A stretch of DNA of 64,000 nt from Eubacteriales bacterium (lineage in GTDB: Bacteria > Bacillota > Clostridia > Lachnospirales > Lachnospiraceae): assembly GCA_030524455.1 (NCBI GenBank), contig JAUNGT010000012.1, forward strand, positions 1 to 64,000, given 5' to 3'. Below, piece after piece: positions 1-7,552 of the stretch; within the stretch, counting starts at the first letter, position 1; every line of letters starts with the position of its first letter. The notes under the pieces were generated by a model, which did no database searches, was not told where the DNA came from, and was given only the letters and a program-made list of their open reading frames with translations. Made by a program: the position numbers and the translations under genes.

Positions 1-53
1 CGAACGGTACGCTACGTGGTGTGGAAGGGGAGGACCAAATCTCCCCTATCCGA

Positions 54-88
54 TTGTACCATAGGAAATTTCATTTCCTATGGTACAA
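54..88. repeat. Perfect 16-bp inverted repeat (hairpin, possible terminator)
   Basis: Arms 54-69 and 73-88 are exact reverse complements around a 3-nt loop (TTC), and the right arm runs into four A residues. The arm reads TTGTACCATAGGAAAT. It could end transcription arriving from outside the window, more convincingly on the minus strand where the flank becomes T-rich, or it could be a dispersed intergenic element. No copy of the motif was noticed elsewhere in the window. Confidence 0.55.
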
Positions 89-194
89 AAACGCTCCGCG
101 GGATCGCACTGCGGCGGAATGGAAGAATGTCGCTTACGCGACCCGCCGCAGGCGGCTGCCGTGCTTGCGCGGGCCGCCATTTGCAGGGCAACGG

Positions 195-228
195 ACAGCG
201 AATAACGAACAGCGAATAACGAACAGCG
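195..228. repeat. 14-bp tandem repeat, about 2.4 copies
   Basis: The unit ACAGCGAATAACGA occurs at 195-208 and 209-222, and its first six bases recur at 223-228. It sits in non-coding DNA and has no evident function. Confidence 0.7.
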
Positions 229-310
229 TTGCGCTAAGTTGCGCGGGAAAAACTAAAAAATTTATAAAAATCAGACAGAAATGGAGATTGAATTTTTGTT
301 TTTATGCGGA

Positions 311-339
311 TTGACTGGAAATACATACAAAAGTATAAT
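311..339 (+). promoter_or_regulatory. Sigma-70/SigA promoter for the sugar importer operon
   Basis: TTGACT (311-316) and TATAAT (334-339) are separated by exactly 17 bp in an AT-rich setting, so this is close to consensus. The predicted start site near 346 lies about 110 nt before the first permease gene. Confidence 0.75.
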
Positions 340-399
340 GAATTCATCGAAATAAGTAAGTAATTTATCCAAAAAACACAGCGAAACAATGCAGAAAAC

Positions 400-407
400 T
401 TGCGCAA
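400..407. promoter_or_regulatory. Possible LacI-family operator half (TTGCGCAA)
   Basis: TTGCGCAA is an 8-bp palindrome with a central CG, typical of LacI-family operators, and lies downstream of the predicted promoter. Partial copies (TTGCGC) occur at 229-234 and 238-243. The regulator at 4096-5076 is the obvious candidate binder. This rests on pattern only. Confidence 0.2.
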
Positions 408-457
408 CAAGCGCAACAACTATGCACCCTGCTGCGAAGGGATGGGAGGATGAGGAA

Positions 458-1414
458 ATGGCTGGGAGAAAAATGAAAAGAACGGCACCGAAGGGGGGAA
501 AGCCTCCGATAGGGAAAACGCTCAGAAAAAACTGGATGCTTCTTTTGATGCTGCTGCCGGCGCTTTTGTATGTGATTGTGTTTTCTTATATTCCGATGAC
601 GGGTATCGTGCTGGCATTTAAGAAATATCAGTATGCGGGCGGCATATACGGCTCTCCCTGGGCGGGGCTTGATAATTTCAAGGCGCTTTTGGTGGCCGGA
701 AAGCTGGGCATGGTGACGCGCAACACGCTTTTGTACAATATCGCTTTCATTTTTCTGGGAGTGGTGTTCGAGATGGGAAGCGCGATTTTGCTCAACGAGC
801 TGCTCTCCAAGCGCTTCAAGAAAACGGCCCAGTCTCTTATGTTCCTGCCTTATTTCATCAGCTGGGTGGTGGCCGGAGCGATCATGTACAACATTTTCAA
901 CTATGAAAAGGGTGTGTTCAATCATGTTCTGACCCTGATCGGTATTCAGCCCTTCGATCTGTATAACTCTCCGGGGGCGTGGCCGGCCGTCCTGATTTTT
1001 CTGAAAATCTGGAAGCAGACAGGATACGGTTCCGTGGTTTACCTGGCGGCGATTACCGGGCTGGACCAGGAAATGTTTGAGGCGGCGTCCATAGACGGCG
1101 CAAACGCGTGGCAGAGAATCCGATATATTACAATCCCTTCCCTGCGTCCCACGATGATGATTCTCGTGCTGCTGGCAATCGGCAATATTTTCCGGGGAGA
1201 TTTCGGATTGTTTTACCAGACCGTGAAATCGAGCGCGGTGCTGCAGCCGGTGACGGATGTCATCGATACCTATGTGTTCCGGCTGCTGATCACGAACAGC
1301 GATATCGGCGTATCGGCGGCGGCAGGTCTGTATCAGTCGGTGCTGTGCTTTGTGACGATCAATGTCTGCAACTGGCTGGTGAAAAGGGCGAACCCGGATT
1401 ACGCATTATATTAA
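458..1414 (+). CDS. CUT1-type ABC sugar transporter permease (LplB-like)
   Basis: This is an integral membrane permease of a carbohydrate ABC importer of the LplB/YtcO group, which usually import complex oligosaccharides. The ATG at 458 was chosen because GGGAGGA (444-450) lies 7 nt upstream; an in-frame ATG at 389 would add 23 uncharacteristic residues. The protein is 318 aa. A basic N-terminus leads into a first membrane helix rich in Leu and Met, then a loop with the typical Y-I-P-M-T-G motif. The EAA loop is visible as EAASIDGANAWQRIRYITIP, which docks the ATPase. No ATPase gene is present, as is normal for CUT1 systems that share an MsmK-type ATPase. It is the first gene after the promoter at 311-339 and forms an operon with the two following genes. 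Confidence 0.92.
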   Translation: MAGRKMKRTAPKGGKPPIGKTLRKNWMLLLMLLPALLYVIVFSYIPMTGIVLAFKKYQYAGGIYGSPWAGLDNFKALLVAGKLGMVTRNTLLYNIAFIFLGVVFEMGSAILLNELLSKRFKKTAQSLMFLPYFISWVVAGAIMYNIFNYEKGVFNHVLTLIGIQPFDLYNSPGAWPAVLIFLKIWKQTGYGSVVYLAAITGLDQEMFEAASIDGANAWQRIRYITIPSLRPTMMILVLLAIGNIFRGDFGLFYQTVKSSAVLQPVTDVIDTYVFRLLITNSDIGVSAAAGLYQSVLCFVTINVCNWLVKRANPDYALY

Positions 1415-1433
1415 TTGGAAGGAGGGCATGGCT

Positions 1434-2339
1434 ATGGCGGCTCAAAAAATACATCGAAGAAAACTGGGAAGGGACGAGCGTGCGGTCAATATTCTGGGCT
1501 ATGTGCTGATCGGATTATTTGCCCTGGTTTGCCTGATTCCCTTTTATCTGATCATTATTGCGTCCTTTACGCCGGACAGTCTGCTGATCCGGGAGGGATA
1601 CCCGCTCTTTCCGAAAGCATTCAGCCTGGAGAGCTATCGTCTGGCCCTGAAAAATCCGGTGGCGATCCTGAGGGCATATGGGGTGACCTTTGGCGTGACC
1701 CTGCTGGGAACGATGCTTGCGGTGCTGATCGCCACCATGACAGGCTATGTGCTGTCGAGAAAGGACTTTGTGTGGAGAAACCGGTTTTCCTTCTTCTTTT
1801 TCTTTACCACCCTTTTTTCCGGCGGACTGGTGCCCTGGTACATGATGTGCGTGCGGTATCTGAATTTTAAGAACAATTATCTGGGGCTTCTGCTGCCGCT
1901 CATGTTTTCCGTCTGGAATATGATTATCGCCAAATCCTTTATGGCGGGAATCCCCGGCGCCATCAGCGAGTCGGCCAAGATCGACGGGGCAAACGATCTG
2001 GTCATTTTTGTCCGGCTGATTTTGCCCCTGAGCAAGCCGCTGATCGCTACGCTGAGCCTGTTTTCGGCGCTGGCTTACTGGAACGACTGGTACAATTGTA
2101 TGCTTTATATCACGGATGAGAACATGTTTACACTGCAGTACTATCTGCAGCGGATCCTGGGAAGCGCGGAGGCGATGCGGATCGTGGCGGAAAAATCGGG
2201 CCTTCCGCTGACCTCCATTCCGCTGGAAAGCATGAAAATGGCGATGACGGTCATTGCAACCGGACCGATTGTACTGCTGTATCCGTTTGTACAGCGCTAC
2301 TTTGTCAAGGGATTGACGATAGGCGCGGTCAAGGGATGA
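1434..2339 (+). CDS. CUT1-type ABC sugar transporter permease (LplC-like)
   Basis: This is the second membrane subunit of the importer, of the LplC/YtcP type. The ATG at 1434 is preferred over the ATG at 1428 because GGAGGG (1421-1426) then lies 7 nt upstream instead of 1. The protein is 301 aa with about six membrane helices. The EAA loop is clear (ESAKIDGANDLVIFVRLILP), and the C-terminus ends in the family's FVKGLTIGAVKG motif. It begins about 20 nt after the first permease, so the two are co-transcribed. Confidence 0.92.
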   Translation: MAAQKIHRRKLGRDERAVNILGYVLIGLFALVCLIPFYLIIIASFTPDSLLIREGYPLFPKAFSLESYRLALKNPVAILRAYGVTFGVTLLGTMLAVLIATMTGYVLSRKDFVWRNRFSFFFFFTTLFSGGLVPWYMMCVRYLNFKNNYLGLLLPLMFSVWNMIIAKSFMAGIPGAISESAKIDGANDLVIFVRLILPLSKPLIATLSLFSALAYWNDWYNCMLYITDENMFTLQYYLQRILGSAEAMRIVAEKSGLPLTSIPLESMKMAMTVIATGPIVLLYPFVQRYFVKGLTIGAVKG

Positions 2340-2381
2340 ATTGATACAAACAGAAAAAAGACAGAAAGAGAGGAATTGAGA

Positions 2382-4034
2382 GTGAAAAGGAAAAAGGTAT
2401 TGGCGCTGGCGATGACGTTTTGCATGGCGGTATCCGTCCTGGCGGGCTGCGGTGGGAATCCGGGAGGCGCTTCTTCATCGGGGGCTTCCGGCACGGATTC
2501 GGGAGCTGCGGCCGGTCAGGCGGCAGGGCAGGAGAGCAGCCAGGCTATCCTGGACAGCCTCCCTGCAGCGGTGGGGGAAGGGACGATCGCCGCGTCCCCG
2601 GAGCTGTACGCTTCCGTGGATCTGAGCAAGCCCTATACGGTCAATATGTATCTGATCGGGGATAAGCCCAACGACTGGGACAAGGTGCTGGAGCTGGTAA
2701 ACGCTTATCTGGAGCCGTACAACACGGATCTGGCAGTGACCTTTATGAGCTGGAGCGATTACCAGACGATGTATTCCCTGGTGCTGGCGGGCGGCGAGCA
2801 GGTGGATTTGATTTTCACGGCGCCCTGGTGCTATATGTATACGGAGGCGGCAAAAGGCTCCTTCTATGAGCTGACGGATGATTTCGTCGCAGGCTGCATG
2901 CCGCTCGCCTCCAAATATCAGGCGGCGGAGAGCTGGGATGAGACGACAATCTCCGGAAAGACCATCGCAGTTCCCTCAAACGAAGCGTCTCCCATGGGGA
3001 AAATTGTGGCGATCCGCCAGGATATTGCGGATAAATATGAAATCGGCGCGCTGGAGAACTGGGACGATTATATGAATTTTATGACCACGGTTGCGGAGAA
3101 GGAGACGCCCCAGAGCGGAATTTACGCTTTGGCGGCGGCAGGCGACACAAATGAGCTGTGGGATATATACAGACAGCAGACGGATACGTTCCTGGCGCTG
3201 GACAGCAATTACATGGATATGATGTATGAGTACAAGGGAGAGATCCCGGCGAAGGAGGAGATCCGGCTTGTGTATGAGTTTGATTCCTTCCGGAATTACG
3301 CGAAGGATATGAAAACGCTGGCGGATGCCGGGTGCTGGAGCCGGAGCGCTCTGACCAATACGGTGACAGACGACGATGCGTTCGGAAATCTGCAGGGCGC
3401 GTCCATCGCGTGGAACGCTTCCGTATTTACCTACATGAAGCAGGCGGAGAAAACGGAGGGCGTCTCCTGCATGGCGTATGATTTGACAAAGGATAACCTG
3501 GTGGGGGCGGAGGCTTACTCCAACAACGATATGGCGATTGCGGCAGGCTCATCCAATCCGGAGCGGGCGGCCATGGTGCTGGATCTGATGAAGTTTGACA
3601 CATACTTAAACCGACTGCTGCTCCTTGGCATTGAGGGACAGCATTACGAGATGAACGAACAGGGCGAGTATATAAAGCTGGATGCCAGCGCCGATTATGC
3701 GCCCCTTGCAGTCTCTGTGTCCTGGGCAATCAAGAACGGGGATTTAAAAGAGGCGGGCGTGCCGGAGCGGGAGAAGGCGATCACGGATGCCTGGCAGGAG
3801 CGTGTGGAAATGAATCCCACCATCACCTTCGTGTTTGACGACAGTGCCGTCAGCTCGTATGTATCTGCCGTCAACACCGTTTTGTCGGACTATGTGCCCA
3901 TGATGGAGCTGGGACTGGTGGATGATGTGGACGCGACGCTGGACGAGATGCTTCAGAAGTGCTACGAAGCGGGATTGCAGAACGTATACGACGAATTTTA
4001 CGCGCAGTATGATGCCTGGAAAGCAACCCGATAA
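2382..4034 (+). CDS. Lipoprotein solute-binding protein of the sugar importer (LplA-like)
   Basis: This is the extracellular substrate receptor of the CUT1 importer. The GTG at 2382 is preferred because AGAGAGGA lies about 7 nt upstream; a TTG at 2376 would touch the binding site. The N-terminus is a lipoprotein signal: a basic KRKK start, a hydrophobic stretch and a lipobox (LAGC). The lipidated Cys is followed by a flexible Gly/Ser/Ala-rich spacer. The mature part, about 550 aa in total, is the large family-1 binding-protein type usual beside LplB/LplC permeases. It closes the transporter operon and is followed at once by a strong hairpin. The sugar is unknown; the adjacent GH2 and GH35 enzymes suggest a beta-galactoside. 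Confidence 0.9.
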   Translation: MKRKKVLALAMTFCMAVSVLAGCGGNPGGASSSGASGTDSGAAAGQAAGQESSQAILDSLPAAVGEGTIAASPELYASVDLSKPYTVNMYLIGDKPNDWDKVLELVNAYLEPYNTDLAVTFMSWSDYQTMYSLVLAGGEQVDLIFTAPWCYMYTEAAKGSFYELTDDFVAGCMPLASKYQAAESWDETTISGKTIAVPSNEASPMGKIVAIRQDIADKYEIGALENWDDYMNFMTTVAEKETPQSGIYALAAAGDTNELWDIYRQQTDTFLALDSNYMDMMYEYKGEIPAKEEIRLVYEFDSFRNYAKDMKTLADAGCWSRSALTNTVTDDDAFGNLQGASIAWNASVFTYMKQAEKTEGVSCMAYDLTKDNLVGAEAYSNNDMAIAAGSSNPERAAMVLDLMKFDTYLNRLLLLGIEGQHYEMNEQGEYIKLDASADYAPLAVSVSWAIKNGDLKEAGVPEREKAITDAWQERVEMNPTITFVFDDSAVSSYVSAVNTVLSDYVPMMELGLVDDVDATLDEMLQKCYEAGLQNVYDEFYAQYDAWKATR

Positions 4035-4044
4035 AAAATGTGGT

Positions 4045-4078
4045 CCAAAAGGCCGGCCCGTATGAGCCGGCCTTTTGG
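4045..4078 (+). terminator. Strong hairpin between the binding-protein gene and the LacI gene
   Basis: A perfect 13-bp stem pairs 4045-4057 with 4066-4078 around an 8-nt loop, beginning 10 nt after the binding-protein stop. The base is A/T-rich on both arms (CCAAAA/TTTTGG), so it can act on either strand. With only four T residues it may be a partial terminator or mRNA 3'-end stabiliser that lowers expression of the regulator downstream. Confidence 0.65.
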
Positions 4079-4095
4079 AAATGGGAGGAGAGCGT

Positions 4096-5076
4096 ATGAC
4101 GATAGAGGAGTTGGCAAGACAGCTTGGCGTGTCAAAGAGTACGGTGTCCCGGGCGCTTTCCGGAAAAGGGCGGATCGGGGAGGCGACCCGGGAGAGGATC
4201 CGGGAGCAGGCCCGCCTTGCGGGGATCTGTGCGGAACAAAGGCAGAGAACGGGAAATATTGCCGTGGTGATCCCGGCGGATGCCTACACGGTGAGTATTC
4301 CATTCTTTTCCGAGTGCCTGTTGGGCGTCAGCGAGGCGGCCCGCCATCTGGAGTATCAGGTGATGGTGACGGCCGGCGCCGTCGGGGATATCTCCGGGCT
4401 GCAGCGGCTGGTTGAGGGAAAGAAGACGGACGGGGTTGTCCTGATGCGGAATGTGGAGGGGGATCAGGCCTTAAAATATCTGGTAAAAGCCGGGATTCCG
4501 ACCGGGCTTGCGGGGAGCTGTGATTACGAAAGCGTGATTCAGGTGGACACGGACAACCGCCTGGCGGCGCGGCAGATGGTGTCCTTCCTGATCGGACAGG
4601 GCTACCGGCATTTTGCCCTGGTGATGGGGGACGGCACCTACCGGGTAAATCAGGAGCGGCTGCAGGGCTGTCTCGAGGCTATGGACAAGGCGGGCGTGCC
4701 GGGGAATGTGAGCTCCTTTCACCTGAATGTGACGCAGATGGAGCTGGCCGACAGCATTGTGGGGGAAGTGCTTTCCCGGAAGATAGAGTGCGTGGTCTGC
4801 GGGGATGATGTGATCTGTACGCGGATCATGTCGGGCCTGCAGGCGGAGGGCTATCGGATCCCGAGAGATATTTCCACCGTCTCCCTCAGCAACAGCGCCA
4901 GCCTGGACTGCTTTTCGCCGGCGGTGACGGCCGTGAGGAGCTCCGCCCGGCAGATCGGCTATACACTGGGACGGGAGCTGATACGCTGCCTGCGCGGGGA
5001 AACCTATAACCGGAAGGTGATGCTGGGCTTTGAGCTGCTGATCCGAAAATCAATCAAAAAAATGGATGAGGTGTGA
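4096..5076 (+). CDS. LacI-family transcriptional regulator
   Basis: This is a 326-aa sugar-responsive DNA-binding regulator. The ATG at 4096 follows GGGAGGAG (4083-4090) with a 5-nt gap; an earlier in-frame ATG at 4075 lies in the hairpin. Residues 1-50 form the LacI helix-turn-helix with LARQLGVSKSTVSRALSG, including the STVSRAL recognition helix. The rest is the periplasmic-binding-protein-like sensor domain, with the usual GCLEAM-type helix and a C-terminal dimerisation region. It lies between the importer and the glycosidase genes and its stop nearly touches the GH2 start, so it most likely controls both groups in response to the imported sugar. Confidence 0.93.
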   Translation: MTIEELARQLGVSKSTVSRALSGKGRIGEATRERIREQARLAGICAEQRQRTGNIAVVIPADAYTVSIPFFSECLLGVSEAARHLEYQVMVTAGAVGDISGLQRLVEGKKTDGVVLMRNVEGDQALKYLVKAGIPTGLAGSCDYESVIQVDTDNRLAARQMVSFLIGQGYRHFALVMGDGTYRVNQERLQGCLEAMDKAGVPGNVSSFHLNVTQMELADSIVGEVLSRKIECVVCGDDVICTRIMSGLQAEGYRIPRDISTVSLSNSASLDCFSPAVTAVRSSARQIGYTLGRELIRCLRGETYNRKVMLGFELLIRKSIKKMDEV

Positions 5077-5078
5077 GG

Positions 5079-7511
5079 ATGAAAAAACAAAAATTTAACC
5101 TGGGATGGCTGTTTGTCCATGGAAAAGAGGATGCGGCGCCGGAAGAAATGATGAAGCTGCCGGAGGAGGCGTTTTGCCCGGTAAAGCTGCCGCATGACTG
5201 GAGCCTGGATTTTCCGTTTGAGGAAACGGCGGCTACCTGCGGCTCCGGCGGTTATGTGACGGCGGGAATCGGCTGGTATCGGAAAAGCTTTCGGGCAGAC
5301 GCAGGAAAAAACGGGCAGGAGAGGCTCTTTTTGCAGTTTGACGGTGTGTATATGCTGGCCCAGGTGTGGATAAACGGCGTATATTTGGGCCGTCATGTGT
5401 ATGGCTATACTCCTTTTTCCTGGGACATCACAGAGCTTGTGCGCGCGGGAGAGGAAAATACGGTGCTGGTGAAGGTGGATAATTCCGCCCAGCCCAGCTC
5501 CCGCTGGTATTCCGGCTCCGGTATCACAAGGGATGTGTGGATGTGTACGGCGGGCGCTGCCTATATCCCCTTCGGCGGCGTGTGGCTGCGGCAGGATCAG
5601 GTGGACGAAGAGCGGGCCCTGCTGACGGTGCAGACAAGAGTAGCGACCGGGAAAGGACAGGCGGACTGCCCTTCTGTTTTTTGGGTCGAAACACAGGTGT
5701 GGACGCCGGACAATATCCTGTGCTTTAAAGAGAGCGCGCAGCGTCAGGAATTGCTTTTGCCGCGGGACGGCACGGAGCTTGTTTTTGATCAGAAAATTAC
5801 TTTGGAAAAGCCTGTCCTGTGGGACACGGAGCATCCGTCCCTCTACCGGGTGATAACGCGCGTCTATCAGGACGGGAGGCTGCAGGATCAGGAGGAGACG
5901 TTGACCGGCCTTCGCAGCGCGGTTTTTTGTCCGGAGCAGGGCTTTTTGCTCAACGGGGTGCGCACCAAGCTAAACGGCGTCTGCATCCATCACGACGGCG
6001 GCTGCGTGGGAGCGGCGGTGCCGCCTGCCGTCTGGGAGAGGCGGCTGGAAAAGCTTCGGGAGATGGGCGTAAACGCGGTGCGGATGTCCCACAATCCGCC
6101 GGATCCGGCGCTGCTTGACCTGTGCGACCGGATGGGTTTTCTGGTGATGGACGAGGCCTTCGACGAGTGGCGGATTCTGAAGGGGAAGGAGCTGGGAAGC
6201 AATACGCATGAGAGCCGGGGATATTCGGAGTGGTTTGACCAGTGCCACGAGGAGGATCTGCGGGGGATGCTGCTTCGGGACAGAAACCATCCCTGCGTGG
6301 TTATCTGGAGTATCGGAAACGAGGTGCCGGATCAGACGGATCCGATGGGCTGCCAGACGGCCCGGCGCTTGAAGGCGATCTGCAGGGAGCTGGACGGCAC
6401 CAGAGCCGTCACCCAGGCGAACGATCAGATCTGCGCGGAGCCGAGGGCCGCGCGGGCGGAGTTTCTGGAGGTGCTGGATGTGGTGGGATACAATTATGTC
6501 AACCGCTGGCGGACACGGGCGGAAACCATGTATGACGACGACCGTCGGGCCCATCCGGACTGGTGCATGATCGGCACCGAAAACAGCAGCCTGGGCGGGC
6601 GCAGGGGCGTTTATCAGATGGAAATGACGGAGCATGCGGGCTGGTGGAAGCATCCCTACTACAGCGCGCCGGTCCAGGTGGGACGGCTGCTGCGCTTTAC
6701 GATGACCCATGATTATGTGGCGGGCGACTTTATGTGGACCGGCGTCGATTACCTGGGGGAGGCAAACTGGCCGGACCGCTCCTCCTCGGCCGGTGTGCTG
6801 GACACCTGCGGCTTTGAGAAGGACAGCTTTTATTTTTACCAGAGCATCTGGCGGAGGGACAAGCCCATGGCGCATCTTCTGCCGCACTGGAACCTGGAGG
6901 AAAAGAAGGGCAGTATTGTGCGGGTGCTGGGCTATACAAGCTGCGAGACGGCAGAGCTGTTTCTGAACGGAAAATCCTACGGGAAAAAGGCCTACAGCTA
7001 TCCGGACTACGGCATGACGGAGCGCTACGGACATTTTGACAAATATCCGGTTCCGGCGTCCACGGACGACCTGTTTTTGAGCTGGGACGTACCCTACGAG
7101 CCGGGCTGCATCGAGCTGGTGGGTTATCAGGACGGACAGGAGGCGGCCCGGCACACGGTCCATACGGCCGGAAAGCCGGCGGCTGTGCGCCTGACCTGCC
7201 GGCGCAGCCGGATGCGGGCGGATGGCCTGGATGTGGCGCAGCTGGAAGCAGAGCTGGTGGATGAAAACGGCAATTTCTGCCCGACGGCGGAGAATGAGCT
7301 GCACTTTGGCGTGGAGGGGCCCGGTGAGATCATCGGCGTGGACAACGGAAATCCTTCCGGCCACGAGAGCCTGAGAGCGGATCATATTCACGCATTTTCG
7401 GGAAAAGCCTTCGCCGTGCTCCGATCCACGGGCGCAGAGGGAACCTGCAATGTAAGCGTTTACGCAAAAGGACTTGCTCAGGGCTGCACAATAGTGTATG
7501 CTGAAAAATAA
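5079..7511 (+). CDS. Glycoside hydrolase family 2 enzyme (beta-galactosidase-like)
   Basis: This is an 810-aa cytoplasmic exo-beta-glycosidase of family GH2. No signal peptide is present, so it would act on imported sugar. The ATG at 5079 was chosen for the GAGG at about 5068-5071; a GTG at 5073 is possible. Domain order fits GH2: a sugar-binding jelly roll (about 1-160), an Ig-like domain, then the TIM barrel (about 270-560). The general acid/base is Glu415 in WSIGNEVPDQ, and the likely nucleophile is Glu501 in IGTENSS. C-terminal Ig-like domains (about 560-810) include the family's NGKSYGKK and VDNGNPS-type motifs. GH2 members also include glucuronidases and mannosidases, so substrate is not certain. 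Confidence 0.9.
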   Translation: MKKQKFNLGWLFVHGKEDAAPEEMMKLPEEAFCPVKLPHDWSLDFPFEETAATCGSGGYVTAGIGWYRKSFRADAGKNGQERLFLQFDGVYMLAQVWINGVYLGRHVYGYTPFSWDITELVRAGEENTVLVKVDNSAQPSSRWYSGSGITRDVWMCTAGAAYIPFGGVWLRQDQVDEERALLTVQTRVATGKGQADCPSVFWVETQVWTPDNILCFKESAQRQELLLPRDGTELVFDQKITLEKPVLWDTEHPSLYRVITRVYQDGRLQDQEETLTGLRSAVFCPEQGFLLNGVRTKLNGVCIHHDGGCVGAAVPPAVWERRLEKLREMGVNAVRMSHNPPDPALLDLCDRMGFLVMDEAFDEWRILKGKELGSNTHESRGYSEWFDQCHEEDLRGMLLRDRNHPCVVIWSIGNEVPDQTDPMGCQTARRLKAICRELDGTRAVTQANDQICAEPRAARAEFLEVLDVVGYNYVNRWRTRAETMYDDDRRAHPDWCMIGTENSSLGGRRGVYQMEMTEHAGWWKHPYYSAPVQVGRLLRFTMTHDYVAGDFMWTGVDYLGEANWPDRSSSAGVLDTCGFEKDSFYFYQSIWRRDKPMAHLLPHWNLEEKKGSIVRVLGYTSCETAELFLNGKSYGKKAYSYPDYGMTERYGHFDKYPVPASTDDLFLSWDVPYEPGCIELVGYQDGQEAARHTVHTAGKPAAVRLTCRRSRMRADGLDVAQLEAELVDENGNFCPTAENELHFGVEGPGEIIGVDNGNPSGHESLRADHIHAFSGKAFAVLRSTGAEGTCNVSVYAKGLAQGCTIVYAEK

Positions 7512-7552
7512 CAGTTCAGTCAACTGGCAACAAGCAAGAAGGAGAAATCAGA

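Larger units (their letters stand above)
1..457. other. Gene-free leader upstream of the sugar importer operon
   Basis: No convincing gene lies here; short open frames at 16-314 have no ribosome binding site and are compositionally odd. The stretch contains a short GGGGAG/CTCCCC inverted repeat (27-46), a perfect 16-bp hairpin (54-88), a 14-bp tandem repeat (195-228), an AT-rich segment (about 245-300) and a near-consensus promoter (311-339). The remaining leader (about 345-457) would be a roughly 110-nt 5' UTR for the importer operon. Confidence 0.6.

Noticed and set aside
5970-7523. 517-aa open frame on the minus strand
   Set aside because: Antisense to the GH2 gene, whose catalytic motifs are clear.
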